Assembly (NCBI GenBank): GCA_038114285.1
Contig: JAYNQN010000002.1
Location: 110,145-174,144, forward strand
Direction of reading: 5' to 3'
From: GCA-2705445 sp038114285
GTDB lineage: Bacteria > Pseudomonadota > Gammaproteobacteria > Poriferisulfidales > GCA-002705445
Length of the DNA stretch: 64,000 nucleotides
Shown here piece by piece: positions 38,170 through 46,841 of this stretch. Numbering within the stretch: position 1 is the first letter of the stretch; every line of letters starts with the position of its first letter. The translations under genes were made by a program, and so were the position numbers. The notes under the pieces are model-generated. The model was not told the origin of the DNA and did not search any database. It was given only the letters and a program-made list of their open reading frames with translations.

Positions 38170-39111
38170 CTATTTAAAGAAATTTTTTACACCATCAATC
38201 CAAGATTCAGACTTTGGGCTATGCTTTTTTTTACTTTTTTTTAAATTGCTATCAAACTGTGATAGCAAATCTTTTTGGTCTTCAGATAAGTTTACTGGCG
38301 TTTCAATTTGAACTGAACACATTAAATCGCCTACAACTCCACCTCTTACTGATTTAATACCCATACCCTTTAATCTAAAATATTTGCCTGTTTGAGTACC
38401 GGAAGGGATTTTTATAGATACTTTATTACTACTTAACGTTGGGATTTCAATTTCAGAACCTAATGCAGCCTCTGCAAAAGAGATTGGTACGTTACAATAT
38501 AAATTACTACCGTCTCTTTCAAATATTGAGTGTTTTTCTAAGATTACTCTAATAAAAAGATCTCCTGGTGGTCCTTGATTGATACCAGGCTCTCCTTTGC
38601 CAGCAAGTCTTATGCGATCTCCATTATCAACACCTGCCGGTATTGAAATTGATATCTCTTTGTCTTCATTTTTTATTCTGAAATTTATAACTTTCTCTAT
38701 TCCAAATGCCGCCTCTTCAAGTGTAAGTTCAAGTTGATACTCTAAGTCAGCACCTTTGTAGGGACGATTTGGGTTTCTAGCGCGTCCACCGCCAAAAATA
38801 TCCCCAAAAATATCCTCGAAAACATCTTCAAAGCCAGAGGCATTAAAACCTCCATGATTATTAAAACCGCCCTGAGAACGACCACCAAAACCTCCGCCAA
38901 AATCTGTTGTGCCAAACTGATCATACATAGATTTTTTTTGAGGATCTGAAAGAACATCATAAGCTTCTTTTGCTTCTTTGAATTTTTTTTCAGATGTTTT
39001 GTCGTTACCAGTTCTATCAGGATGAAATTTCATAGCTTTTTTCTTAAAAGCTTTTTTAATTTCATCATCAGATGCGCCTTTACTAAGCCCTAAAATGTCA
39101 TAGTAATCCAT
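38170..39111 (-). CDS. dnaJ: DnaJ co-chaperone lacking the zinc-finger domain
   Basis: 313 residues against about 376 for E. coli DnaJ. The J domain (1-66) has HPD at 30-32. A Gly/Phe-rich region (71-110) follows, including the DIFGDIFGGG type motif. C-terminal domains I and II (about 120-275) and the typical tail ending in SWIDGVKNFFK are all present. The four CxxCxGxG repeats that normally interrupt domain I are absent: LEEAAFGIEKVINFRI runs straight into EISISIPAGVDNGDR at residues 145-155. Only two cysteines remain (206, 265), neither in such a motif. The frame is continuous, with no gap nearby. It follows dnaK by 19 bp, so it is the genuine dnaJ. Confidence 0.95.
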   Translation of the reverse strand: MDYYDILGLSKGASDDEIKKAFKKKAMKFHPDRTGNDKTSEKKFKEAKEAYDVLSDPQKKSMYDQFGTTDFGGGFGGRSQGGFNNHGGFNASGFEDVFEDIFGDIFGGGRARNPNRPYKGADLEYQLELTLEEAAFGIEKVINFRIKNEDKEISISIPAGVDNGDRIRLAGKGEPGINQGPPGDLFIRVILEKHSIFERDGSNLYCNVPISFAEAALGSEIEIPTLSSNKVSIKIPSGTQTGKYFRLKGMGIKSVRGGVVGDLMCSVQIETPVNLSEDQKDLLSQFDSNLKKSKKKHSPKSESWIDGVKNFFK

Positions 39112-39130
39112 ATCACTTGTTACTCGTTAA

Positions 39131-41056
39131 TTATTTCTTATCGTTATTGACTTCTTTATATTCTGCATCAACAACATCTGCATCATTTTCAGAGTTTGCA
39201 TTCTCTCCTGAAGATTCAGTATTCTCTTGTGCTTTTGCAGCTTGCTCTGCATACATCATTTCAGCCATTTTTGCAGAAGCTTCAGAAAGTTCTTTTATAC
39301 ATTTTTCAATTGCATCTTTATCTTCAGTTTTTAACGCCTCAACAAGAGCTTCATTCTTTTCTTTTATATTTTTTTGATCATCATCAGCAACTTTATCTCC
39401 TAACTCTTCAAGAGACTTATTTGTCGCATGAACTAATGCGTCACCTTGGTTTTTTAAACTAACTAATTCCTGGAATTTTTTATCTTCTTCAGCATGAAGC
39501 TCAGCATCTTTAACCATTTTTTCAATCTCATCATCTGATAATCCACTTGATGACTTTATAATTATAGACTGTTCTTTGTTTGTTGCTTTATCTTTAGCTG
39601 AAACATTTAAAATTCCGTTGGCATCAATATCGAATGTGACCTCAATTTGCGGCATTCCTCTTGGTGCAGGAGGTATATCAGAAAGATTAAATTGTCCTAA
39701 CGACTTATTTCCTGACGCCATATCTCTTTCACCTTGAAGTACATGAACTGTAACTGCGGTTTGATTATCTTCAGCTGTAGAAAAGGTTTGGTTTTGTTTT
39801 GTAGGTATAGTTGAATTTTTTTCTATAAGCTTAGTCATTATTCCGCCCATAGTTTCTATGCCTAACGATAAAGGCGTAACATCCAATAATAAAACATCTG
39901 TGACGTCACCAGCCAAAACTCCACCTTGTATCGCAGCACCCGCTGCAACTGCTTCATCAGGATTAACATCTTTTCTTGGCTCCTTGCCAAAATATTCTTT
40001 TACTATCTTTTGAACTAGAGGCATCCTTGTTTGCCCGCCAACTAATATCACATCATTAATATCGCTTTTTGATAATTTTGCATCCTTTAGGGCTGTCTCA
40101 CACGGTGTTATAGTTCTCTTGACTAAATCTTCCACCATAGATTCAAATAATGCTCTAGTAATTTTCATATTAAGGTGTTTTGGGCCACTTGCGTCTGCCG
40201 TTATATATGGAATATTAATATCAGCTTGTTGACCATTTGATAATTCGATTTTAGCTTTCTCCGATGCATCTTTAAGTCTTTGTAAAGCTAACGGATCTGA
40301 TCTCAAGTCAAAACTTTGTTCTTTTTTAAACTCTTCTACTATGTGATCAATTAATTTTGAATCAAAATCTTCACCACCTAATTGAGTATCACCATTGGTG
40401 GATAAAACTTCAATTTGATTTTCTCCATCTATATCAGATATATCTATTATAGAAACATCAAATGTTCCTCCGCCTAGATCATAAACTGCTATTTTTTTAT
40501 CTCCTTTCTTTTGATCAAGACCATAAGCAACTGCTGCTGCGGTAGGCTCATTAATTATTCTCTTCACATTAAGTCCGGCAATCTTTCCTGCGTCCTTTGT
40601 TGCTTGTCTCTGAGAATCATTAAAATATGCTGGAACAGTAATAACTGCATCTGTTACTTCGGTGCCTAGGTATTCTTCAGCAGTTTTTTTCATTTTCATT
40701 AAAACTTTTGCAGAAATCTCAGGTAATGCCATCTTCTTGTCATTAATTTGCACCCACACATCTCCGTTGTCTGCTTCTACAATATTATAAGGTAGAATTG
40801 ATTTGTCTTTTTGAACTTCCTGGTCAGAATATTTTCTGCCAATAAATCGTTTAATTGCGTATACAGTTTTCTCTGGGTTAGTAACAGACTGTCTTTTGGC
40901 AGACTGTCCAACAAGAGTTTCGGCGTCTGTGAATGCAACTACCGAAGGAGTTGTTCTGTCACCTTCGCTATTCTCAATAATTTTAGGTCTATCACCTTCC
41001 ATTACAGAAACACATGAGTTTGTTGTTCCTAAATCAATACCAATAATTTTTCCCAT
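39131..41056 (-). CDS. dnaK: Chaperone DnaK (Hsp70)
   Basis: 641 residues (E. coli 638). The ATPase domain starts GIDLGTTNSCVSVMEG and has VYDLGGGTFDVSI and ILVGGQTRMP. The substrate-binding domain follows the hydrophobic linker DVLLLDVTPLSLG. The helical lid includes an acidic, Ala/Glu-rich end closing with DADVVDAEYKEV, close to the E. coli EEVKD-type tail. A sigma-32-like promoter lies upstream. It is followed by dnaJ after 19 bp. Confidence 0.97.
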   Translation of the reverse strand: MGKIIGIDLGTTNSCVSVMEGDRPKIIENSEGDRTTPSVVAFTDAETLVGQSAKRQSVTNPEKTVYAIKRFIGRKYSDQEVQKDKSILPYNIVEADNGDVWVQINDKKMALPEISAKVLMKMKKTAEEYLGTEVTDAVITVPAYFNDSQRQATKDAGKIAGLNVKRIINEPTAAAVAYGLDQKKGDKKIAVYDLGGGTFDVSIIDISDIDGENQIEVLSTNGDTQLGGEDFDSKLIDHIVEEFKKEQSFDLRSDPLALQRLKDASEKAKIELSNGQQADINIPYITADASGPKHLNMKITRALFESMVEDLVKRTITPCETALKDAKLSKSDINDVILVGGQTRMPLVQKIVKEYFGKEPRKDVNPDEAVAAGAAIQGGVLAGDVTDVLLLDVTPLSLGIETMGGIMTKLIEKNSTIPTKQNQTFSTAEDNQTAVTVHVLQGERDMASGNKSLGQFNLSDIPPAPRGMPQIEVTFDIDANGILNVSAKDKATNKEQSIIIKSSSGLSDDEIEKMVKDAELHAEEDKKFQELVSLKNQGDALVHATNKSLEELGDKVADDDQKNIKEKNEALVEALKTEDKDAIEKCIKELSEASAKMAEMMYAEQAAKAQENTESSGENANSENDADVVDAEYKEVNNDKK

Positions 41057-41099
41057 TTTTTTATCCTCTTAAAATATGTTTATATTGCTAATACTTGAT

Positions 41100-41127
41100 A
41101 TATGTGGACAAAATCTAATAATTCAAG
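41100..41127 (-). promoter_or_regulatory. Sigma-32-like heat-shock promoter for dnaK
   Basis: On the minus strand CTTGAA (41127-41122) is followed after 14 bp by CCACATAT (41107-41100), a 7 of 8 match to CCCCATNT. It lies between grpE and dnaK, about 45 bp before the dnaK ATG. Spacing and sequence match the E. coli RpoH consensus well. Confidence 0.7.
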
Positions 41128-41134
41128 ATTTTTT

Positions 41135-41701
41135 TTAACTTTTTTTTGATACAATTACTAAGGCTGGACGCAAAAGCTTTGATTGAAGTTTATACCCCTT
41201 TTGCATGACCTCAACAACTGTATTTTCATCATCTTTTGAGTCTTTAGTTGCCATTGCTTGATGTAATTCCGGATCAAAAATATTTCCTAAAGGATCTATT
41301 TCTTCAATACTTAACTTATCAAATACTTCTTTCGTAGTTTTTAACAATAAATTGTTACCTTCTACAAGATTCTCTATTTTTAAATTTGGATCATTTGACA
41401 ATTTTTCTGCAGCTTCCAAACTATCCATTATAACTAATAATTCAGATGATAATTTCTCTATTGAATATAATTGTGCTTGCTGAATTTGCTTTAAAGTTCT
41501 TTTTTGAAAATTATCTAATTCAGCCCTAGACCTTAAAAGTGCGTCATTTAATTTGTCAACTTCAGCTTGAAGTAAGGTTTGGTCGCTTGAATCTTGATTG
41601 TTATCTTCGTTTATATTTTCTGAAGTAATATTTTTTTCAAGCTCACACTCATCTTTAATTTCAGATGAATTATCAGGTGTATCATTTTTTTCTTTTTTCA
41701 T
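41135..41701 (-). CDS. grpE: Nucleotide exchange factor GrpE
   Basis: 188 residues. The acidic, disordered N-terminus (1-45) leads into a long coiled coil (about 45-95, with DKLNDALLRSRAELDNFQKR). The beta-domain follows, containing LRPALVIVSKK at the end and the family signature VKEVFDKLSIEEIDPLGNIFDPELHQAM in variant form. It promotes ADP release from DnaK and works as a dimer. It lies between hrcA and dnaK. Confidence 0.96.
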   Translation of the reverse strand: MKKEKNDTPDNSSEIKDECELEKNITSENINEDNNQDSSDQTLLQAEVDKLNDALLRSRAELDNFQKRTLKQIQQAQLYSIEKLSSELLVIMDSLEAAEKLSNDPNLKIENLVEGNNLLLKTTKEVFDKLSIEEIDPLGNIFDPELHQAMATKDSKDDENTVVEVMQKGYKLQSKLLRPALVIVSKKS

Positions 41702-41735
41702 TAGGTACCCTTATATATTTATGGATAAAAAGTAT

Positions 41736-41761
41736 ATATGGTTTAATCAGAATATTTCAAG
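41736..41761 (-). promoter_or_regulatory. Possible second sigma-32-like promoter, upstream of grpE
   Basis: On the minus strand CTTGAA (41761-41756, inside the last hrcA codons) is followed after 12 bp by AACCATAT (41743-41736), matching six of eight bases of CCCCATNT. The spacing is slightly short. It would start about 25 bp before the grpE ATG. Confidence 0.4.
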
Positions 41762-42795
41762 GCATCTGTCAATAATTTAGCTGTTATATCTACTATAGGT
41801 ATAACTCTATCATAAGCCATTCTTTTTGGTCCAATTACACCTAAAACACCAACCACATCATTATCAAATTTGTAAGGCGCACTCACAACACTGCAATCAT
41901 CTAAGACATTATATCCTGATTCAGCGCCAATAAAGATTTTAACACCTTCTGATGCAATACTTTTATCCAATAAGTGTAAAATATTATTCTTTTCATTGAA
42001 TGCTTCAAATAAAGTTTTTAATTTTTCTATATCTGATAACTCTTTGCAATTCATTAATCTTGTTTGCCCACTTACAAGAAGATCGTCATCCTTATTGGTA
42101 TCATCGCTATCTAAGAAAAGTTTTTTTCCAAAAGTTATTGCGGATGACATTATGCTATTCATGTCTTTCCTCATATCATCGAGCTCATTTAAGAGAATTT
42201 TTCTTATACGATGCACAGATTGTCCTGATATAATTTTATTAAGATAATTTGCTGCTTCTTGTAATTCGGAAGCTGAGTAATTTTTTTCCAAATTTATTAT
42301 TTTATTTTCAACATCATTACTTTTGTTAATCAATATTGCCAAGATCTTGTTGTCGCTTAAATTTAAAAAATCTATTTGCTTAAGCTGCATATTTTTTTGA
42401 GTTGGAAGAGAAATTAAACNNNNNNNNNNTGTTAAACCTGTTATATTTGATAAAATATCATTTGTATTTTTCACAATATTTTTTCTTTCTATATTCTGAG
42501 ATAAATTTGGCTTAAGCTTTTTAATTAAATCATTATTAACTGGTTGAACTTTTATCATTTTATCTACAAACATTCTGTAAGCTAGCTCTGTTGGAACTCT
42601 CCCAGCAGATTTATGCGGAGAATATATGTACCCAAGATCTTCGAGATCTACAAAAACATTTCTTATTGTTGCCGAGCTAACACCTAAGTCAGAAGTCTTT
42701 GAAAGCTTTGAAGAGCCTACAGGCTGACCATCTGAAATAAAGCTTTCAACCAATGCTTTTAAAAGCAACTCTTGTCTAGTATTTAAACTTCCCAT
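41743..42795 (-). CDS. hrcA: Heat-shock repressor HrcA (internal gap)
   Basis: About 350 residues. The N-terminal winged helix has SSATIRNVFVDLEDLGYIYSPHKSAGRVPTELAYR (about 40-75), the DNA-binding signature of HrcA. The GAF-like middle and dimerisation domains follow, with the late IGPKRMAYDRVIP motif complete. Ten N at 42420-42429 hide a few residues around position 125 but the frame is kept. HrcA represses chaperone operons by binding CIRCE. I found no CIRCE copy (TTAGCACTC-N9-GAGTGCTAA) upstream of hrcA, grpE or dnaK. Confidence 0.94.
   Translation of the reverse strand: MGSLNTRQELLLKALVESFISDGQPVGSSKLSKTSDLGVSSATIRNVFVDLEDLGYIYSPHKSAGRVPTELAYRMFVDKMIKVQPVNNDLIKKLKPNLSQNIERKNIVKNTNDILSNITGLTXXXXLISLPTQKNMQLKQIDFLNLSDNKILAILINKSNDVENKIINLEKNYSASELQEAANYLNKIISGQSVHRIRKILLNELDDMRKDMNSIMSSAITFGKKLFLDSDDTNKDDDLLVSGQTRLMNCKELSDIEKLKTLFEAFNEKNNILHLLDKSIASEGVKIFIGAESGYNVLDDCSVVSAPYKFDNDVVGVLGVIGPKRMAYDRVIPIVDITAKLLTDALKYSD
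42420..42429. other. Assembly gap (10 N) inside hrcA
   Basis: N-run flanked on both sides by TTAAAC, as if two contig ends overlapped. Real missing sequence may be a few bases or none. Confidence 0.99.
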
Positions 42796-42891
42796 AAAAA
42801 ATTATAAGTTTTATTTTTAATAATATAATATTATGTAATATATTATAATACTTTTATAATAATATATGTACACAAAGGGGGCTTGAACTTA
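42796..42891. promoter_or_regulatory. Divergent hrcA/nadK promoter region
   Basis: 96 bp between the two divergent starts, almost pure A/T with several overlapping TATAAT-like hexamers on both strands. No clear -35 and no CIRCE element is visible. AAGGGGG (42875-42881) is the nadK ribosome-binding site. Confidence 0.4.
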
Positions 42892-43755
42892 ATGTTTAAA
42901 AATATCGCAATTATTTCAAAAATTGATGACAATAGCGTAAAAGACAGTCTTAATACCGTAATAAATTATTTAGACAGTAAAAACATCAAATATTTTTTGG
43001 ATGATAATTCTAACGCCCTATTAAAAAATAAAACTTCCACCAGTTTAGAGGACATGACAAAAAAATGTGATATTGCCTTCATAATTGGAGGAGATGGCAC
43101 ATTACTTAGGTCTGCTCAATATTTATCAAAAGCTGATATACCTATCTGCGGAATTAACAGAGGTAGGCTCGGTTTTTTAGTTGATATATCGCCAAATCAT
43201 ATTAAAGAAAACTTAGAAAACATACTTTCTAATAACTATTCAATTGATGAAAGAATATCTCTTATTGGAACAGTTATTCGAGATGGAAAAGAAATATCTA
43301 AAAATATTTCATTTAATGATGTAGTGGTTCACAGTAAAGATGCTGTACGAATGATAGAAATGGATACAACACTAAACGGTCAAAGACTTTACACATTAAA
43401 TGCAGATGGTTTGGTAATTTCAACACCCACTGGCTCAACAGCATATTCTTTATCAAGTGGAGGACCAATAATTCAACCGAACATGGAGGCTTTATTGATA
43501 GTACCAATTTGCCCTCATTTATTAAGTAACAGGCCAATAGTAATCGGAATGAATAGTGAAATCGAAATCGAAATATCTGAAAAGTCTCATACTAATGCAA
43601 GTGTAACATTTGATGGCCAAATTAATGTTCCTATTAAAGCCAATGATATAATCAAGATCACAAAAGGAGAAGTTACCTTAAAATTAATACAACCTCCTGG
43701 AATAAATTTTCTTTCAATATTACGAGAAAAACTTGGCTGGGGAATTAAACCTTAA
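42892..43755 (+). CDS. nadK: NAD kinase
   Basis: 287 residues from the ATG at 42892, ten bases after AAGGGGG; a TTG three codons earlier sits too close to that site. It phosphorylates NAD to NADP. IIGGDGTLLRSAQYL carries the GGDG motif, and DGLVISTPTGSTAYSLSSGGPI the NE/D-type and phosphate-binding loops. The C-terminus has FDGQINVPI. In many gammaproteobacteria nadK adjoins grpE and recN, as here. It is followed by recN after 6 bp. Confidence 0.96.
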   Translation: MFKNIAIISKIDDNSVKDSLNTVINYLDSKNIKYFLDDNSNALLKNKTSTSLEDMTKKCDIAFIIGGDGTLLRSAQYLSKADIPICGINRGRLGFLVDISPNHIKENLENILSNNYSIDERISLIGTVIRDGKEISKNISFNDVVVHSKDAVRMIEMDTTLNGQRLYTLNADGLVISTPTGSTAYSLSSGGPIIQPNMEALLIVPICPHLLSNRPIVIGMNSEIEIEISEKSHTNASVTFDGQINVPIKANDIIKITKGEVTLKLIQPPGINFLSILREKLGWGIKP

Positions 43756-43761
43756 CAATTT

Positions 43762-45406
43762 ATGCTGTCAAATATTTATATCAAAAATTTTGCAATTATT
43801 GATGAAATAGAAATTGATTTTCATGAACATATGTCTGTACTCACAGGTGAAACAGGCGCTGGAAAATCTATACTTATAGATGCAATAAATATTGTTTTTG
43901 GAAATAAAAAAATAAAAAAAATTTCAAGAGACATAAGTAAAGATACAGAAATAATATGTAGTTTTAATATTAAAAATAAAAATGTCTTGGATCTTTTAAA
44001 AGAAAAAGACTTGGCAGAAAGTAATGAGTGCGTATTTAGGAGGAAGATAAATACAAAAAATATCTCTAAAATTTACATTAATGATAATCCTGTAGCATCT
44101 AGCACCGCAAAAGAAATTGGAGAATTAATTATTGATATACATGGACAACATGAAAATCAATTGATTCTCTCAAATGATGAACAAAGAAATAGATTAGATA
44201 ATTTCTCGGGATTGTTATCAGAAAAAGACAAAATTAAAGAAATATTATCTAGTATAAATGAGATAAAGCAATCCTTGTCATTAGAAACTTATTCAACTGA
44301 AGAATTTAATGAAAAAGTATCGCTTCTAGAATTTGAAATTAAAGAACTTTCAGACGAAGTCTTGGAGCCAATAGAATACGAAAGTTTATCTGAAGAGTAT
44401 AAAAGGCTATCAAATTCAGAATTTTTAATGAACAAGGTTAAAGAGTGTGAAAATATGCTTGAGAATGATAACAATGCTGATATCAAGTCTCTTTTATCTC
44501 TTATAAATAGGAATTTAGAAGAAATACAAAATATAGATGAAAATACTCAAGATATTTATGATTTAAATATACAAATTCTTGATCAAGCTGCAAATTTAAA
44601 AAAATCTTTTGAAAGATATAGCCGATCAATTAGTAACGACCCTGAAAGACTAGCTTTTCTCGATCAAAAGATATTATTACTAAACAATTTGTCTAGAAAA
44701 TATAACGTTACTGAAAAAGAATTATACAGTGTTCTTGAAAATAAAATTAAAATACTTGAAAATTTAAAAAATAATAAAAAAAACATAGAAAATAGTAATT
44801 CTATGATTAAAAATCTTACCCAAAAATACCATTTAATTGCTGAAAAAATTTCTTCAGCTAGAATAAAAAAGTCTTCTATTTTAGAAAAAAAAATATCTTC
44901 TGAACTAAAAAATTTAGGTATGAAAGACTGCCTTTTTAAAATTGACATTATAACNNNNNNNNNNNNGTAAAAATGGATATGATAAGGTTTCCTTCTTAAT
45001 TAAAACAAATAAAAAATCAAATTTATTACCCTTAAACGAAATTGCTTCTGGTGGTGAATTATCAAGATTAAGTTTAGTTATTCAATTAGAAACAAGATCT
45101 AACAATGATTGTGAAACCATGATTTTTGATGAGATTGATACTGGTATTGGTGGAGCCACATCAGAAGTATTAGGAAATCATCTTTTGAGGCTAGCTGAAA
45201 AAACTCAAGTGTTATGCGTTACTCATCTGGCACAAATAGCCGCTAAGTCCACACATCATTATCTTGTTTCAAAAGATACTAATAGCTCATCTACAGATCT
45301 CTTTTATTTAGATAAAAAATCAAGAGTAAATGAACTTGCTAGAATGGTTGGAGGAATTGAGCTTACTGAAAAAACATTACAATATGCAAAAGAACTTTTA
45401 TCTTAG
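43762..45406 (+). CDS. recN: DNA repair protein RecN (interrupted by an assembly gap)
   Basis: An SMC-like ATPase that acts in double-strand-break repair. The N-terminal part (43762-44954, about 397 residues) has Walker A GETGAGKSILIDAI and a coiled coil. After the N-run the reading frame is different: from 44969 it reads NGYDKVSFLIKTN, then ASGGELSRLSL (signature), MIFDEIDTGIGG (Walker B) and THLAQIAA, ending at 45406. Together about 543 residues plus the gap, matching the 553 of E. coli RecN. The frame change is explained by the arbitrary length of the N-run, so I treat this as one intact gene. Confidence 0.9.
44955..44966. other. Assembly gap (12 N) inside recN
   Basis: N-run between the coiled coil and the C-terminal ATPase half of recN. 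Comparison with E. coli RecN suggests around ten residues are missing. Confidence 0.99.
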
Positions 45407-45412
45407 TGCTGA

Positions 45413-45826
45413 TTATTCGTCCTCAAACTCACCATACAAAATCATGCTATGATCTAAAATTTTAAAATTATACTTTTTTGCTAATTCTTTTTGTCTATTT
45501 TCTATAATTTCATCATAGAATTCTACGACTTTGCCTGTTTTTAAAGAAACCATATGATCATGATGATCGCCGTGATTTAGCTCGAAAACTGCCTGGTTAT
45601 TATTTTCTGCGTCAAAATGATGTCGAATTACAATCTTTGCTGATTCAAACTGGGTTAAAACCCTATAAACTGTGGCTAAACTAATAACTTCGCCATCTGC
45701 TATTAATTCCTTATAAATATCTTCTGCAGACATATGATGGTTTTCTGCATTCTCAAGCTTGTTTAATATTTTGACTCTAGGTAAAGTTATCTTAAGACCA
45801 GCATTTTTTAATTCTATATTACTCAT
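45413..45826 (-). CDS. fur: Ferric uptake regulator Fur (cysteine-free)
   Basis: 137 residues. The N-terminal winged helix includes GLKITLPRVKIL and SLATVYRVLTQFE, the DNA-recognition helix. Metal-site histidines are visible in HHFDAENNNQAVFE and HGDHHDHM, and in DHSMILYGE. The E. coli structural-zinc pair CxxC after DHHDHL reads VSLKT here, and the C-terminal cysteines are absent; the whole protein has no cysteine. Divergent from bamE by 46 bp, the order seen in pseudomonads and xanthomonads (fur-omlA). It converges on recN with only 6 bp between stops. Confidence 0.95.
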   Translation of the reverse strand: MSNIELKNAGLKITLPRVKILNKLENAENHHMSAEDIYKELIADGEVISLATVYRVLTQFESAKIVIRHHFDAENNNQAVFELNHGDHHDHMVSLKTGKVVEFYDEIIENRQKELAKKYNFKILDHSMILYGEFEDE

Positions 45827-45872
45827 AATTACTATATTATCTCTATTTAAAGAAACAATATATAAAAAATTG
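45827..45872. promoter_or_regulatory. Divergent fur/bamE intergenic region
   Basis: 46 bp that must hold both promoters. It is AT-rich with TAATAT and TATATA-like hexamers, but I could not assign promoters. No convincing Fur box (GATAATGATAATCATTATC) is present, so autoregulation is not supported. Confidence 0.4.
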
Positions 45873-46841
45873 ATGAGAATCGCAAAAAAAGCCTTGGCAG
45901 TAATGTTATTGATAAACGTAGCTGGATGTCAGCTGCTCCCAGAAAATGCACAATTAAAAAGTTACAGGGTGCTTGTTCAACAAGGTAATGTTATTGACGA
46001 AAGTAAAGTTGACGCCCTAAAAATAAATATGACAAAAGAACAAGTAACTTTTCTTCTAGGTGAGCCGGTAGTAAATAATATCTTTAATAAAAATAGATGG
46101 GATTACGTATATTATAGGAAACGTGATCCTGAAGAAACAAAGCTAAATATGATAAGTATATTTTTCGATGGTGAAAAAGTAGTTAGTATGAAAAGGATCG
46201 CAAAAAATGATGAAGGCTTATTTGAAATTAATGAAAATAAAAAAATATCTGACCCAGAATTTTTAAATGATGAAGAAACAATTGCTATCAATGAAAAAAT
46301 ATTTAATGAGATTGACCTAGAAGGAGTTAAAAATAACGAATTAGATAAAAAAAACAAAAATTCAGACAAGCAAAATAAACAAAAAGATAAATCTAAAGAA
46401 AAAGAACATGCAGAAGAAATAGAAAATAAAAAGAATAAACAAGAAGTTATAAAATATAAGGAAACCAAAGTTACTAGGAAAAACGACTTTGAAATAGTAA
46501 CAGAATTTATTGAGGCTTGGGCAAATGCGTGGGAACAAAAAGATGTAGAAAAATATTTTTCATATTATGCTAGCGACTATACCTCTAGTTATTATGATGA
46601 TCATAATCTTTGGAAGGAAGATAGAAAGAAAAGAATTTTAAATAAATCAAAAATTAATATAAGTATTTCTAATATATCTATTAATTTTGATATTGAAAAA
46701 GAAGAGAAAGCAATTATAACATTTAATCAAAACTACGTATCTGATAATTATAAAGATCAGGTGATAAAAAAAATAACTTTAATTAAAAAGCTAAATAATT
46801 GGATTATAATTTCAGAAGAACTTGTGGATGGAAAATATTAA
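45873..46841 (+). CDS. bamE: BamE/OmlA lipoprotein fused to a C-terminal NTF2-like domain
   Basis: 322 residues from the ATG at 45873, about three times the length of E. coli BamE (113). A signal peptide ends in the lipobox NVAGC (Cys19). BamE domain, about 28-110: VQQGNVIDESKV, then MTKEQVTFLLGEPVV and WDYVYY, the family signatures. Residues about 115-200 are a Lys/Glu/Asn-rich linker, probably helical or disordered. Residues about 205-318 look like the NTF2-like domain found at the end of some L,D-transpeptidase-family proteins: FIEAWANAWEQKDVEKYFSYYASDY, and WIIISEE at the end. BamE is the outer-membrane-protein assembly component; the role of the extra domain is unknown. An in-frame start at 45759 is rejected because it overlaps fur and precedes the signal peptide. 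Confidence 0.85.
   Translation: MRIAKKALAVMLLINVAGCQLLPENAQLKSYRVLVQQGNVIDESKVDALKINMTKEQVTFLLGEPVVNNIFNKNRWDYVYYRKRDPEETKLNMISIFFDGEKVVSMKRIAKNDEGLFEINENKKISDPEFLNDEETIAINEKIFNEIDLEGVKNNELDKKNKNSDKQNKQKDKSKEKEHAEEIENKKNKQEVIKYKETKVTRKNDFEIVTEFIEAWANAWEQKDVEKYFSYYASDYTSSYYDDHNLWKEDRKKRILNKSKINISISNISINFDIEKEEKAIITFNQNYVSDNYKDQVIKKITLIKKLNNWIIISEELVDGKY

Noticed and set aside
42883..42891. CTTGAA beside the nadK start as a sigma-32 -35 box
   Set aside because: It overlaps the start codon region and no CCCCATNT lies at the right distance.
43762..45406. Apparent frameshift splitting recN
   Set aside because: The frame changes exactly across an N-run of arbitrary length, and both halves match RecN up to and after it. 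It is an assembly artefact, not a pseudogene.
45759..45872. Longer bamE start at 45759
   Set aside because: It would overlap fur on the other strand and place 38 residues before a perfect lipoprotein signal peptide. The ATG at 45873 is better.
45827..45872. Fur box in the fur/bamE interval
   Set aside because: Only a partial AT-rich match; no 19-bp inverted repeat.
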